Assembly (NCBI GenBank): GCA_016801845.1
Contig: CM028913.1
Coordinates: 21,294,065 to 21,358,064, forward strand
Length of the DNA stretch: 64,000 bases
Direction: 5' to 3'
Source: Polydactylus sextarius
Taxonomy: Eukaryota > Chordata > Actinopteri > Polynemidae
Shown: piece by piece, positions 12,201-27,031 of the stretch
Position numbering within the stretch: the first letter of the stretch is position 1
How the letters are laid out: each line of letters begins with the position of its first letter
Position numbers and translations under genes: made by a program
Notes under the pieces: generated by a model
Told to the model about the DNA's origin: nothing
The model's input: only the letters and a program-made list of their open reading frames with translations
The model's database searches: none

Positions 12201-15200
12201 AGAGATGGTGTCACTCTCCGATTCGTCCTTGAATATGGCCGTCAACATGACTTCATACTCTGTGAAGGGACTCAGACCGTTCAGGATGTATCTGTTATCA
12301 CTTCCACTTAAGACCACCTACAGAAGCGAAACAAACACATACACACACACATGTCAAGTCTCATATTACGTTTGACAGCAGGATCTTCTCTCCAGTCTGC
12401 TTCTTTGGAAAAGATGTTGGCAGAAACATCCAAAAATGTCAACCATGTGCTGCTGCTGTTTCATAATCTGTTTTCAACATTTCAATATTATGTAGGACAG
12501 TTTCTAGTTGTTAGCTGCAGGTTTTGACCAGCAAAAATATAAATATATTCTAAAAAATATATAAAATAAAAGTTCTGTGTATCAAATTTCTCTGTGTGTT
12601 GGTGAATGTTATTAAAAAACAAGTAGTGTGCTCGTTTTCTATTAAATTCTGTCATGTTGTGTTTCCAAGTGCTGATAACATTTTAAGTCACCTTCTTCTG
12701 TTGTTACTACATGTGCCAAGAGGAAAATAAATAGGACGAGTTTCCTAAGTTACCCTCAAGATGTGATAAAAATTTGGGCATTAACCAACTGTCTGACAGG
12801 ATTATTTATTCTCTAAGTGCAACACCAGACTCCAAAAAAAAAAAAAAAAAAGGTCATTGCCGAGTTTTAGTAGAGAAAGCTGCTAAAAACATAAAATAAC
12901 AAAACGTCTCGGCACTCATAATTTCAGCCATGAAAACAGCAGGAAACGGAGGTGCATATTTTAAAAAGCTGGTGTCTGAAAAAGCAAACTGTGAGACTTT
13001 GTACACAGAATTTGTTTTAATGCTTTGCTGAATAAAATATGAGTTAATATGAGAAAATATGAGAGAACACAACATTTAATGGACATATACTTGTTGTTAT
13101 TTTGAGCAAAGAAAATTGAATAGAGTCATTTATAGACTTATAAAGATAATGATTACAAAAGAAGTAATTCAGAAAAGTGTTTCCCTCTGAATATATCAGC
13201 ACAGCCAGTTGGATCGAATGCTGCCGAAGGAGTCCAAACAGCCACTATAATTTGTACGACGTTGAATCAAATCAGACCCCAAGGTAAATACAAAGAGGTC
13301 ATCAAAAGTACAGCTTGTTCCGTGGAGAGCTACGCTGAAATTGGAATTTACTGTAGATGACTCAATAACCAGATTATGTGCAAGAATTTGTTTCTTGACA
13401 TAGCCCTTCGAGGCACAGTTACATGCAAATTTCACCAGTGGGGAAGGCCATTTGTGATTTCCCAGGAGCAAGTGCGTCTTTACCGGCTCATTCGCTCCCT
13501 TTTCTTTTTACATTCCCCTGCATTTAGTGAGATGTATTTCCACATTGTATAGCAGTGTTTCCAGTAGGCAGAAAAAAAGACAGCATTGCCTTAAGTGGTA
13601 TTTGCCTGATTAAAGAGAATCAATCTGACATTTTATTGAAGAGCGCAACAACATCTTGAATCCTTTTCTCGAGAAAAAAAAAAAAGTGGTGTCAAGATGC
13701 AGATAAAACAAATGAATCATAATAAAACAGCGTGATGCACGAAAAAAGAATCAGCAATGACTTCATACACTTTCAAAATGATTGAGTTTTAATCTGGGAC
13801 ATCTTTCAACATGTTTATGAATTTGTGTTTGTGTGATTGTATTATGTTTAATCTTCTTTCAGATATAACAATACAGAGCAGTCAGTGTTAGATGAAAAAG
13901 CATGTTTGTGTACATATGTGAGTGTGTGTGTTTACAGTAGGTGGGTGAGGGCCAGAGAAAAGCCCTTTTCTCTATTCTGCCTGTATTAGCAGCCCACCTC
14001 TCCAACTCCCCAGAGTGTTATTTTCAGCTCTGATGACTCTCAGCAAAGTACACAAAGACACTCACACAAATTCACACACACTTTTACAGAAGTAAGGGCT
14101 CTATCGCTGCCTCCCAGCTGCCTCTAAACCCCAGATCATGGTAATAAAACACCCAAGCCATTAATTTCTAGATTTATTCAGCCTTATTTATACTCAGCCA
14201 TGCCAGGGGTTTTACCAGCTACCAACGGAGTGGTTAAGCTTATATGCAAGTCTACGGAGTAGAGGATCCCATTATCTAGGCACATGGAGTACCGCCACTT
14301 CTTCCTCTGGAAATAGAGATAGTAAGTTCACCCCTGGCTACATGAAAAATTTAGAATCCATGAGATTTATTTATCATTTGATGCTGAAATATTAATTTTT
14401 ATTGGTGTGATATTTGTCTGCTTGAGGAAGAGAAAATATAAATTTGAATCCAGTGTGAACGGAAACTTTGCAGAGAATTCAGACTTACACTCCAGCCTAA
14501 TGAAGATTATCTTCACTGTCACTGTCACTGTATATATTAGTGTACATTATATATCATATGTTTATTATTGGCACTGACCTCTTTTGTGTCTCCTCCAGTG
14601 AACGGAGCCCAGGACAGTCTGTAAAGGACGATGTCGTCAGCTGAGTGATCCCAGCTGACCTCAAAGCTGTCGGTGGTGACGTCGCTGGACTGGAGGTTCA
14701 GAGGACCAGGAACTGGTGCTGACACACAGCAGAGAGAGAGAGAGAGAGAGATGTGGCTCCTTCTAACTTTACCGTTTGTTTTTTTCAGTTTAGCCTTTTT
14801 CTAGTTAAATGTTTGTGGTTTAATCCCACATAACCATGACCCGGCTTATCACTCATCAGGAATTATTCCGGTCCTTTCTTGACTGTTTGGACCAATTTCT
14901 TGCACAACTTTAAACTGTTTGCTCAGCAGTTATTCTAGTTTCATCTTACTAAAACATTGTTGCACCACAGCATTTTGGTGTAAACTCCGGTCATATCGGT
15001 TCCCACCATTTCCCAATCCGCCACTCAAAAGCCTAAAAAAGAGGTTTAACAACTTCATGAAGGTCCTTCAACTTCGTCAATTGAGCAAAGTTTTCCAGGA
15101 GATAAATTAAAATCAACATACTCTTTTCAGAGTGAGTAGTTTAATAGTTTCTTGCCAAAAACACATTTATTTTTAGCTGACTCAGCACCGGAGTCCAACT

Positions 15201-18030
15201 GTTTGTTGCTTAAAGGGATATTCCTGCAAATCAATATCTGTTAATGTGACAGAATAGTCGAGGACAGTGAAATGACCTTTTAATGTGACTGGGCTATTAT
15301 GCTGAGGTGTAAATGAGGTGGGCAGACGGCCAAAATAGCAGCAGGAACAGAAGAGGTAATAAAATTCAACACAATTTGGCAGAAAAAGAGAAATGCTTTG
15401 CCTTCTAATGGTATTGGTGCAACTATTTTCAGAAAATGGAGATAGTGTTGTCCTCAGCAGATATGGGGATTGGGAAATGGAGTAATGCCAACAAGGGAGA
15501 CAAATCTACTTGATAATTACCACCAGTGGCAACATAGTTCATTTATCTGCTTGTATTTTAAAAGTCAAGGATTACAACCAAAAAAAAAAAAAAAAACTAA
15601 TACTAATTGTTACATCTTCTAAGACATTTAATGCTTCACACTTTCAGAGAGTGACTGTTTCTTACTGGTAGTGAATCCATCAGTGAGTGGCTCTGATTGG
15701 CCGTCATCGTACAGGGAGAAGATGGCAACTGAGTACTCCATCAGTGACGTCAGCTCATCGAGGTCGTAAGAGGTTACTGGACCGACTTCAACCTGAAGGA
15801 CAAACACAGAGACACCATGTTAAGTGTTTTATAAAGTAGCTGAAGGTCACACTTGAGTAGAAGTACGGATACTCAACTAAAAAATGACTTTGGTAGAAGT
15901 TCAAGTCAGCGACTAGAATTATACTTAAGTAAAAGTCTTAAAGTATCTAGTATTTACTGTACTTAAGGATGACAAGTGATCTATAATTAAATGTACTTAA
16001 GTAATGAAAGTAAAAGTACAAGTATATGTTGATAAAAACAGAAGAATATTGTGAAGTTCATCCAGCATTTTAAAACATGGTGCCTATAGCAATTTTCATA
16101 GACAATGTCTTGAGTCTGAACTAACGTACAAAAAAATTTTCTTTTTTTCCACAAAATTTCTGCACAATATTGTTTTTCTAAATTTCTCCATCCATTCACA
16201 CTTTAAGATGGAGCCTAAATCAACCCTCACACATGGTTTTGAGAGTCTAAACAGTCACTGGTTGACTTAGAGTGCACTAGAGAAATATTATTACCTCATT
16301 ACTATACAACAATGGTACAGTGACCTAAAAAGACTTTTTTCCTCTTGTTCTTAATAGTGCTGAAACAACTGGGAGTCAAAACCATGCAATGTGAACAATG
16401 TTTCCAAAATAATAACCTTCAGCAGTAACATTTAACAATGTGCTGATAGTGTTCAGTAAACACTGAACACAGACACTGATTTCTGTCTGCAAGTAATAAA
16501 GAGTTTAGCCAACTTTGTACATATGCACACACACACACTCAGACACCATATCTGAATAATAACAATATCCTCTTTATTTTATTAAGATGATTTATATCTA
16601 TCCTCAATAGTCATTTTCCTTTGTCCTACTCATACTGAGGAGAACAATCCCTGTAGTTAATCTCCTCTTTGTCATTTCCTTCCCTTCCTCTTCTCACCCA
16701 GACAAAGATGTTCACAGATGCAAATGCTGTTTACATAATTATATCACCCACCTCCTCTGTGAGCATTTCGTCCATCTTCATCCACATGATGCGGTAACCT
16801 TTAACTTCTCCGGGTGCGGGGTCCCAGCTGATGTGGGCGGAGTTATGGGTGATGTCAGAGAACTGGAGGTTACTGGGAGGACTCAGTGGTACTGAAGCCA
16901 GAGAAATAAATGTTGGTTATCACTTTTACGAATGGCTATGAAGGCTAAAACACCAGTGCCTTCATGTGTGTGCATGTGCTTTACTCACATGTAGTTTGCT
17001 GGTTTGTGATGGGGTCGCTGGCCTCTTCTCCATACATGGCATAAAGAGTGACAGTGTATTCAGTGTGAGGTTTCAACCCATCCAGTTCCAGCTCTGTCAC
17101 TGCATCTGAAACTTTGATCTACAGACAAAGATGCACAAATATTTGAACTCCCTGTTGCCAAGTTGCAGTTTCTACTGCTACTTTTTTTTATTATTTTTAT
17201 TATTATTTCACCACCTCCTTCTCGTCCAAGTCTCCTTCTTCTAGGAGAGTACCATAAAGAAGCATATAGCCAGAGACACCGTCCACACTGTCCCATCTCG
17301 CTTTCATGGTGCTGTGAGTCGCATCAAACAGCTTCAGGCCCGTCACTGTCGGGAGAGCCACTACACACATACACACACAAGACCACACACAGACAAACAT
17401 GAAGCGCAGTTTAATCAAGCAGTGATCCCACTAATGATTGTTATTGTAGCAAATGCTTTTATCTTCCTGTGTTATAAAGCATCATTTTTCATAGGTCGAT
17501 CTTCCATGTCTGTCAGACTTTTAAGTGACTGTTATTAACCTGTGATCTCAGATGGGGAATAAAGCATCCAGTTTTCATTGTGTGTGCAGGAATAAACTTA
17601 CAGGTTGTTTCTGATCCTCTCAGAGCTTCGCTTGCCTCGTTTGCATATATAGCAAACACAGCCAGCTGGTACTCTGTGACAGAGTTGAGATGCTGCAGCA
17701 CAACTGAAGATTCACTGCCGTCCACCACAGCCTGAAGGGTGCAGGAGGGCAAGTTGGGAAGAGGGGAAGAGGGAGGGTGTGTGAGAGATGGATGGGAAGG
17801 ACAGAGAAGAGAGATGGGGTGCGGAAATGGATGGGAGATGGAGAGAGAAGGGCAGGGGACAAAGAATGGAAGGGAAATGGAAAATGGAACAATAAATGGG
17901 GGAAGATGAAAATGACAAATGGAAGACAGGAAAAAGGGGAAGACGGGGGAGGAAAGAGAGATCGAAGGACAACAGTAAAGGAGAGGAAACACAATCGATT
18001 TAATGAATTGGATAAACTTTAATCCTAAAG

Positions 18031-18077
<47 letters not shown>

Positions 18078-21000
18078 CTGAACTGAACACATGACAGTTG
18101 CAATACAGATTAGATGCAGGCTGAGCCAGCTGGAAAGGTCTCCTCAAACACTGCTCCAGAACATCTGGTCCCTGTAAACCCAGCTAAGCAAAAGATTTAA
18201 TAGTTTCTGTGGTCAAATGCTCTGGAAAAATCAAGCAGGTGCCCTGGATGAGTAAGAGTATCATTTCTGGTGAGCCTTCATTACCTTCATGCTCGGATGT
18301 TCTGGGGAGTTATGAATGAAAGGATGTGAGATAGAGAGAGAGGGAGGGAGAGAGAGACAGAGAGAGACGGGTACGGATGAATGATACCACCAGTGTTTCA
18401 AGGAAAAACTGAGCTCAAACTGTACACCTGGCAGAAGACGCCAGATATCTCCCATCGGGGTAGTAAATATAATGGAAAAGAACTACCTACTGCATGTCTT
18501 CACCTCAGTGGTTTTTAGGTCTTGCTTATTTTCCTAAGTGTAGACGTGCATTACATTCAGATAACAGTGAACATGATAAGAATATTTGGTTCATATTCTT
18601 ACAGTGACATAATTTTTCTGTTTAGAATTGAAATAGAGATGAAGTCATCCACTCCATAAGCATTTCCTACAGCACAATAAATAAAAAAAACAGCATTCAC
18701 CTCCTGTGGTTCTCCTCCCTGGACAGGATAATAAACCACTCTGTATTGATCTACGTTTCCAGGGGCGTGGCTCCACGAGACCCTGAAACCCCGGGCGGTG
18801 ACCTCTGATGTCACCAGGTCGTATGGCGGTCCAACCGTCTCTGGTATGTGTTCTGAGGAAATGAAATTCAATTAAAAATGAGAGACAAGGGGAGGATGGG
18901 GAGTATGAGAACAGGTTGCATCAAATCACATAAAGTCACTCCCAGTGAAAAGCTTTTTAAATATTGAAAAAAAAAAAAATCATGAGTTCAGGATCAGAGA
19001 AAAGGAGATAGTGTTGAAATGTAATCAAAACACATTAAACTAGATTTACGACATCCCTATAAAGACACCTTCGTTCTTGTATTTTCCGTCCTGCAACTTT
19101 ATATCCACAGAGGGTCGAACTTATTGGTGGAAAGAGTGAGAAAGAGGAGCAGGATGAGGTGTCTTAAAATAATCAACATTTTGTAGCAGAATATCATTTC
19201 CATTTGGCTGCTATGTGACACCACCTTCCCCGTGGAGAAACTCAGGATTAAAATACGACCATCTCCGGCCGTCTACGGTTTCCTATATAAACATAAATGC
19301 TTTGATTCACACCAAACAAAACCCACTGTGTGACTACAGCCGTCATTAAGCTTGTCACTTTATCATCCAGTCATTTGAGGAGACATTAGAGAGCCAAGGT
19401 GATCGCATTTCACACAAGTTTTATTTGCCTCAAATGACTTGGATATTCAATTCTGCCGAATGTAATTAATACTCTAGTTTGCATGTAAATGTATGTACAC
19501 AACTGCTCAGTGTCTCCTTACTCTCCTTGATGTCTTTGTCCTGCTGCACCACTTGTTCACACACTGTTTTGGTCAGACCCTCAACTATCGAGCTCATGAT
19601 GTTGAAGTCGGCCACGTTATAGACATGGGTGTTGTCCGGGTCTGATGCAATGGATTGCAACTCATTCTCATCAGCGTTCTTCACACCTAGGAGGACATGG
19701 GCAAATGTATGATTGCTGGAATCACATTGATTGACAATGTCATGCAGACTGAACAACCGTGTGGATCCTTACCGATGGCAAACAGCTCCACTCCGGCGTT
19801 TCGCAGGCTCTCTGCAGGTGGTATTACATCATCCTGGGACTTCCCATCTGTGATTAGGATCCCAATCTTGGGTATGCCAACTCTTGAACCAGATTCAGGT
19901 TTGAAGCAGTTTTCTAAGATATAAGTCAACGCAAGACCTGGGGAGAAACAGAGAAAAAGAAGAGATTTGTGCTATTAGGAAACATCATTTAAAGAAAAGA
20001 AAAAGGACAAATAACGAGAATAAGTATGGATAAGGGGCAAAACAGAAAATCAAACTAAATCAGTATTAGCAGCAACAGAAAATAGTAAAATACAGCACCT
20101 GTAAGAGTGTTTCCTCCTTTGTATGGCAGGTTCTTGACAGCATCAATGACAGCCTCTTTTGTGGAGAAAGCATTTAGATGCCACTCTATCCTGGGATCAC
20201 CACTGTACTGAGCCAAACCTGCAAACACACACACATGTAGAGACGCCTATTGAATTTCTCTCAAATTATACAACCTATCATTTCTTTATTTTGCTCCTAA
20301 AAGCATAAAATTTCTTGACAGATATCAAAAAAAAAATATCTCCATCAGCACAAATTAAAACGTTTTCACCAACATCAGAGGACCATATTGCTCCTACAGT
20401 GTCACCATCTGTTAGAGAAGGAGCAGTGGCAGGGACCCACCTATCCTCGTCTTATCGATGCCAACATCAAAGGCATTGACCAGGTTTTCAAGGAACATGC
20501 GGACGAGCCGGAAGTTGAGCCGGCCAATGCTCCAAGAGCCGTCGACCAAGATCACGATGTCTGCGATGGCTTCGGTGCGACACACGAACTGATCAGCTGG
20601 ATGACGAAAAAAGAAGAAACAAAACAGGGTCATCGGGTGGTTGATGAGAGTCTAAAATAATCTATAAAGAAAGTAGAGTAGGAAAGATTTAGATTATGAC
20701 AGATTGCAACTGAAAAGACTGTGCCCTTAAAAAAAGAAATTGTTTTATTTTATTACTGATGTTCAGGTTTCTCAGCAAAAACTCATAAAATACAATAAAT
20801 ACACACATGACGCCAGCAGGTATCAGGTTTTCTTTATTGAACAAAACATGTAAATAGATACTTAGTTCTTTGCCTCCAGTACAGTGGCACAAATATATTA
20901 AAAAACAGTCAAACAGCCAAAACATGGTAACACATCCACCATGTTTTTTTACTTCTCTTTCTCTGAAAAAAAGTAAAAAATAACATCCTGGGAGCCTTGT

Positions 21001-24000
21001 ATGAAATCTACAGAGTTTTTTTTTTCCTGTCGCTGTCCTGACCTCCTTTTTGTGGAATTAATTTCTATGCCACTTATTGGAAAACTGACTCACTTTCCAT
21101 TAGAAAGGCACTTTTAAACATAAATAACAGCATTATAGAAAGAGTCACACCCACCTACACAGCCTGGGATTTGCACAGAAAAAAATGCCAGATATGCAAT
21201 AACAACACCTTGAAAATTTATATTATGATGCAATCCATGTTAAAAATAAAACTGCAGTCGTCCTCTCTCTCCTTCTCTACTTTTCTCTCTCATACTTTCG
21301 CACATTAGCACTGAGGCATTTATCATAATTTCATAACTGCTTATCTTGTCACCCTGCCCACTATGATATCCGGAAAATGAATACATCCACTTAAAGCTGC
21401 ATCATAAATCCCTTATCTGTCTTTGAACGTAATAGTGAATAATTCAGAACATGCTGATAAGGTTAAACATTTGTGTCTAAATGAAGTGAGGCAATAAAAG
21501 CGAATGCTGACTCAAGGAAATACCAATTATTACCTCTAATTTTTTAAGCGTAATAGATAAAGATTGTTAAAGGCTGGTGAGTATTTTCCAACAAAACCTT
21601 TTGAAATTTAACATATTTTTAAATGTCTATATTAGGACAGTAGTGAGGATGGTTCAGTTTCTCACTATGTTCTAACAACAGATGTTAGTTTAGTGGCTCA
21701 GGTGCAGACTGGGTAATGGCCTGGATCAGTCCCAAGACTTTTGCTACAATTTTTTCAGTTTCCCTTGTGATCCCCTCTTCTTGGTGCACTGCCAATTATG
21801 GACTGAAAAATTATGCAAAAAAAGATAAGTAAAGTTGCTATTTGATGGCAAAAAAGGAAATTTCTTTCCCAGTCTTATGAGCAGCTGACAGAAATCCACA
21901 CTAGCATGAACGAAAGTTCAAGGAGCGATTTTCCAGACAGAGTCTGACTGTTTGAACCTTCCATCTGCTGCAGACGGCTGACGGAGAGAAGAGAAGACAA
22001 CAAGGTCAACAGATAGCTGATGACACTCAGCTTCGTAAAAGTGTTACATGACTGATTGAGATGTTGTTATAAATCCCTTAGAAAGCAAAGATAATGAGTT
22101 TAAGTGCACAATGATCAAAAATGTCTATTTTCACAGGTGTCAAAATGTTTCAAAACCTTTTAAGCCGGATGGAGCATTTTACAACGACCTGCTTTATATG
22201 TTTGTTTTGGGAGTTTGGGACTTTGAGTAAAAGGCAAAAAGGCTGAGAGGCCAAAGACTGAAAAGACGATTCTTTGAAGAGTTTCCCTTCATACAAAACA
22301 AACAAGCATGGCCTTTGAAAGAAATTCTAAGGTTTTAGAGTACAAAGAAAGAACTGCAAATAATCACCAAGAAGCCCTTTTTTTCAAAGCCATAGGGGAT
22401 CAAGTGAAGGGTTGCCCCATGATAAAAAGTGAGAGACATTCAGGGAGTATTAACATCCATAGTAACTGCTGTTGACACAAGGAACTTTTATGGATAAGAG
22501 ACAGAGAGAGAGAATAGGGGGAACTGTGCAACAGGAAAAGCAGTCAAGATTGATGAAGGAGATGGTAAACACTGGATTAGAGGGTCAGTAATTACAGTTA
22601 TTACAGCTCACAGGCCATTCTTATGTCTATTGTTGGCGGGATGGTGAGAACGTCCTTCAACTAGGCATGACACTGATGTTTTACATCCGAACCAGTAATC
22701 AACATCCACTCCCCTCTCTTTCACATTATCCCCACTGACCCCCATAAACAGTTGGTTTAGTCGGCTATGATTGGCTATTTCACTTCCATAATTACCCTGT
22801 GTAGATAATCTATCTCAGTAAACATGAAACTTTGAGTCAAACTTGAGTTTTTTTTTTTTCTCAGAAAAAAATGGATGTCTCTGCAAAACCAATCACCGCA
22901 TGAACTTGAATGTGTTTGTTGGTAGTGGTTCATTTTAAGCAACACTAGATTTAATGTAAGGTTTGTGTTATGTAATGAAGTACTAACCAATCTAATTACA
23001 GTGAAATTGCATTCATTTGCAAATTTTATAGGGTTGTTTCTTGGACTGTGTTACCCAGGTGTAAAATGGGTTGTAATTCTAAATGACACCCAAAACCTGA
23101 TCCAAGATTTTAAAGCACCTGCTGTGCTGAATCAACAGAAGGAGCTTATGCATCTGAGTCATGTAATAAATATATTTTTTATCAAATACACTTTACTGGT
23201 GTTATTTTCCCATATTTAATCTCTGTTATTAAAAGTAATAATCACTATTGTCGAATAGCGGCAATATTCTCATTCTGACTGCAGCAACTACTTGGAAATG
23301 TGTTATTTTTCACTCAGTGATGTGTCATGTTCACTCAGGTTGGGTCAGGTGAGATAAAATCAAGCCCTGGAAAGTGAACACAGCATGATCGTATACACGC
23401 CCCTTAATAACAGGCTCACTGAGAGGGCCACTAAAGACTTTATGGTTTTTTGATGGTCTACCGGTCCATTGATGCGGCAGTCCACTGGGTTTTGTCCTGA
23501 TGGTCAGTCTGACTATTATGTCTGATTTGTACGGTTAGCTTATTCAAATATTTATCTCCAAGACTAATATATTAATTCGGCTATAGATATTTTGATGCAA
23601 AGAAACTCCGGCAAAACAAAAACTAAACAAAAACTTGTTGGGAGTTTTTCTGGACATGTCTCAACTAGTAGAAGGCCTCAGGGCAGACTGAGGGGATTAT
23701 ATCTCATCTAGTCTGAGAACACTTTTGGGTCCCCCCCTCCAGGAGGAGCTGGAAATTATTGCTTGGGGAGATGGACACTTTAAGTATCTTGCTTGACCTT
23801 CTCCCACCATGAGCTGTCGCTGGATGAGCTGCTGAGAAGGAATAGATGGATGTTTCCAACCAAATAATTCACACAACTATCTATTTTAAAACCAAGTAGC
23901 CACGCAAACCTGGTGGGGAGTTTACAAAAGGTGCAGCAACCAAACCCTGATCCTGCTTTCACACTTTCACAAGCAGAAATAGACCAAGTTTTGCACAAGT

Positions 24001-26857
24001 CTTACGTCATGCTGTTAAATCAATGAAATTCATCCATCGGTAAAATCTCTCTGATTAATATTTAGTAATCAACTCACAATCTATGACAAGAAAACTCCTT
24101 CTATGTTTTGGAAAATACATCACAATCAGGTCAGAATTATTCCTGCAATCGCGTCGCAGATGTGTGCAAAATAGATAATGGTCTTTCACACGTGCGTGAT
24201 GCTGTTTCCCTCTTGGCAATGAACGTCAAAGAGAGAAGGCCTCTGGTTTCTCGCTACTGTAGCTGCGATTTAATCCTCCTGTCTACTCTCTGCCTCACTG
24301 CCAGACAACAGCAGGCTGGTCAAAGGTCCCTCTGCTCCTTCTAAGACCCATCTGCCTTTCTTCTTCTTCACTTTTTTACCTTTCCCCCCTTTTTTCACTT
24401 CCTGTCTAGCACATTTGCTGCACGTCAAAGTGCTGTTACTGGGGAACAGTGGGGCCACTGTGTCTGTGTAAGCCTACATGAGAAAGAGAAAAAAAGAAGT
24501 GTGAAAGGGAGGAGGGGTGATAAAAACAAGTGAAGCAGGGAAAAAGAAAAGACGATGAGAAGGCAAAATGCTGTATTTGGGTTTGATGAAATACCGCAGA
24601 TATATTGACAGACTCAGTAGTGCCAAGTCTTTTCTTTTGTCCAAGTCTTGAATTACCCTTATTCTCCTCTGCTTCTCCCTTCACTCCTCTATCTCACTCT
24701 GTCCATCTCTGTGGTTAACTAATAAGAGACGGGCTTTGTTTGGCACCAAAATCCGTCTTAAACACTCCACTAAGTAAAACAAACTGCCATGGCAGAGCAC
24801 AAGATATGTCAGTCCCAGCTAAAAAATGTGTGTTCTCTTGTATTTATAATCATATGGGGACAAAATGGTCATTTATGGGTAGAAAAATAATGAAAATCCC
24901 ATTTAGTTGACTACAGTTCTGACACATTCACTGTTCTTCATTTATTACAGACCCTTAAATAATAGAGATGTCACGAGTTCAAGTCATATTTGAAGATAGG
25001 ATAAAGATAGATAGTCACAGACACACTTGCCAAAGTTTAAACTTATTTGCACATACTGTATTAATCTTAAGATGACATAACTGTGCCTGAAGAATTCCCA
25101 AAATCTCTGCATCTGTATGACATTTACTGTATCAGCCTTTTCAGTTCCACCGAACACTGACATTTTCTAAAGTCATGGATGGCAGGAGTATTGTTACTGC
25201 AGGAGACTTTAGCTACTTTCCTTCTCTCTGGTGGATTTACATGTTACAGCTCAGTCAGGTGTTGGAGCCAAAACCCAAATGTCACTCAACCAAAATGACA
25301 ACTTGGTCTATACAAATATTTGACTTTTATTTGCTCATGTTTCACCATAGAAACTTAACAAAACAATATTTGTGTGTGTGTGTGTGTGTGTGTGTTGTGT
25401 TTAGAGCTGTTGGAAACTTTGTTTGTCTTGGCTCGTTTCTACATCCTAAGGCTAAATTGGTAATTGACTTGAGAAGTAATAATGTATTATTTAATGTGGC
25501 TATGATGGCTAAACATGGTTAGAATAGCTGAAAAGTGGCTGGTGGCAGTAACAGTAGTGCAGCAATTATGTTTTATTATTTCCAACAGCTGTTTTTCGCA
25601 AATGTAAAACTATTGCCATTTTTTTGCCTTTTTTAAACATTTTTTAAAGCTTTATGTGAGGTTTTATTCACAGAACACGTTCTGAATAAAGTGTAAATGA
25701 CACAAAGATAATAAAAAAAACTGCTGATATTCTCAATCTATGCAGGATGTTATAAGTTGTTGCTCCATCTGAAATGAAGGTAATTGGTTTTGGTTCTATG
25801 TTTTACTGTTTCTGTTCACTGGCCCCAGAGCTACACATTTATTATATATGCAATATACATGTATATATTCCCCGAACATCTTTTTCTGTTTGTCTTTTGT
25901 GCTGTCTGTGAATATCTGTCAGACGTGAGCCCATTACAGCTGATTAAAATCAGCCAACTAATATCTCACAGTCCACATTAGGAAAATCTAATTGTACTGA
26001 TGACATTAATGATATCACAGTGACTCAGCCACAATGCCACGTCTGCAAAAGTGACACTAAAAATAACAAACAGCATTTCAGCCATCATTAATTTTATGAC
26101 ATACATTTGTGTTTTCTCTTTTCTGACCTGAAAGTACATGAACAGACTATATAAAAGACTTTCTGAGCAAAGACATTGTCAGTCTCTATAAATATGAACA
26201 AAACATCTCAGTTTCAGAGCAGTGCTGTATATACACACCTAGGATTGCTCAAACATTATTCCCTCACACTGAATTTACATATTTGTGTCTATAGTCTCTG
26301 ATTGTGATCCATGATGTTGGCTGAACTGTGTCTGAACCTAATTTGCATAGAAACACATGATGAGGAAAAAAGACCCTGCCATCATCAAACCTATTTACAC
26401 GCGAGGACATAACTGGACGGGCACCAGCCGTATTTTGGCACGCGAGCACGTGACTGGACAGACCGTAAAAAAGCCGGTGTCCCGCTCACAGCCAACACTA
26501 CAGTCTGCAGAGCTGTGGGAAAAAAAAAAGAAGAGCATATGGCTCCCGGACAATTGAATTAACTTGTGTGGGAGTTGGAGAAATGTGCACATTTAAAAAT
26601 GTGACTGTAACAATGGAGGCCACTGTTGGCTGTAAGTTCTAGCAGAGCACAGACAGGCAGCGACAAAGACAGGGAGCAGAGCTGAAAACTGGAACACAGA
26701 CACAGAGATATAGGCGAGTAAGCAGACAGTGCTGTCGTGCTAAACGTTGATACAGTATGCAAACAGAAATAAAGCACGTAACATGTATAGGCTACAGGCA
26801 GACCAGTTTAATTAAAGCAGAACAGATTGCTACGTAAGCTCCTATTCCCAAGACACG

Positions 26858-26888
<31 letters not shown>

Positions 26889-26994
26889 TATGGCTGTAGT
26901 TCAGAGAATAATGTATGTACAGCTCACAAACACAAACTACTGACTACTGAGTCTGGTCACAAACATGTAGAGACTCTCACAACACACATACATA

Positions 26995-27031
<37 letters not shown>

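Larger units (their letters stand above)
17732..18700 (-). other. intron between exons 9 and 10 (0.97 kb)
   Basis: Has a GA-rich block on the plus strand at 17745-17990 (C/U-rich in the transcript), a (TA)n microsatellite at 18033-18073 and a GA stretch near 18330-18368. Confidence 0.6.
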
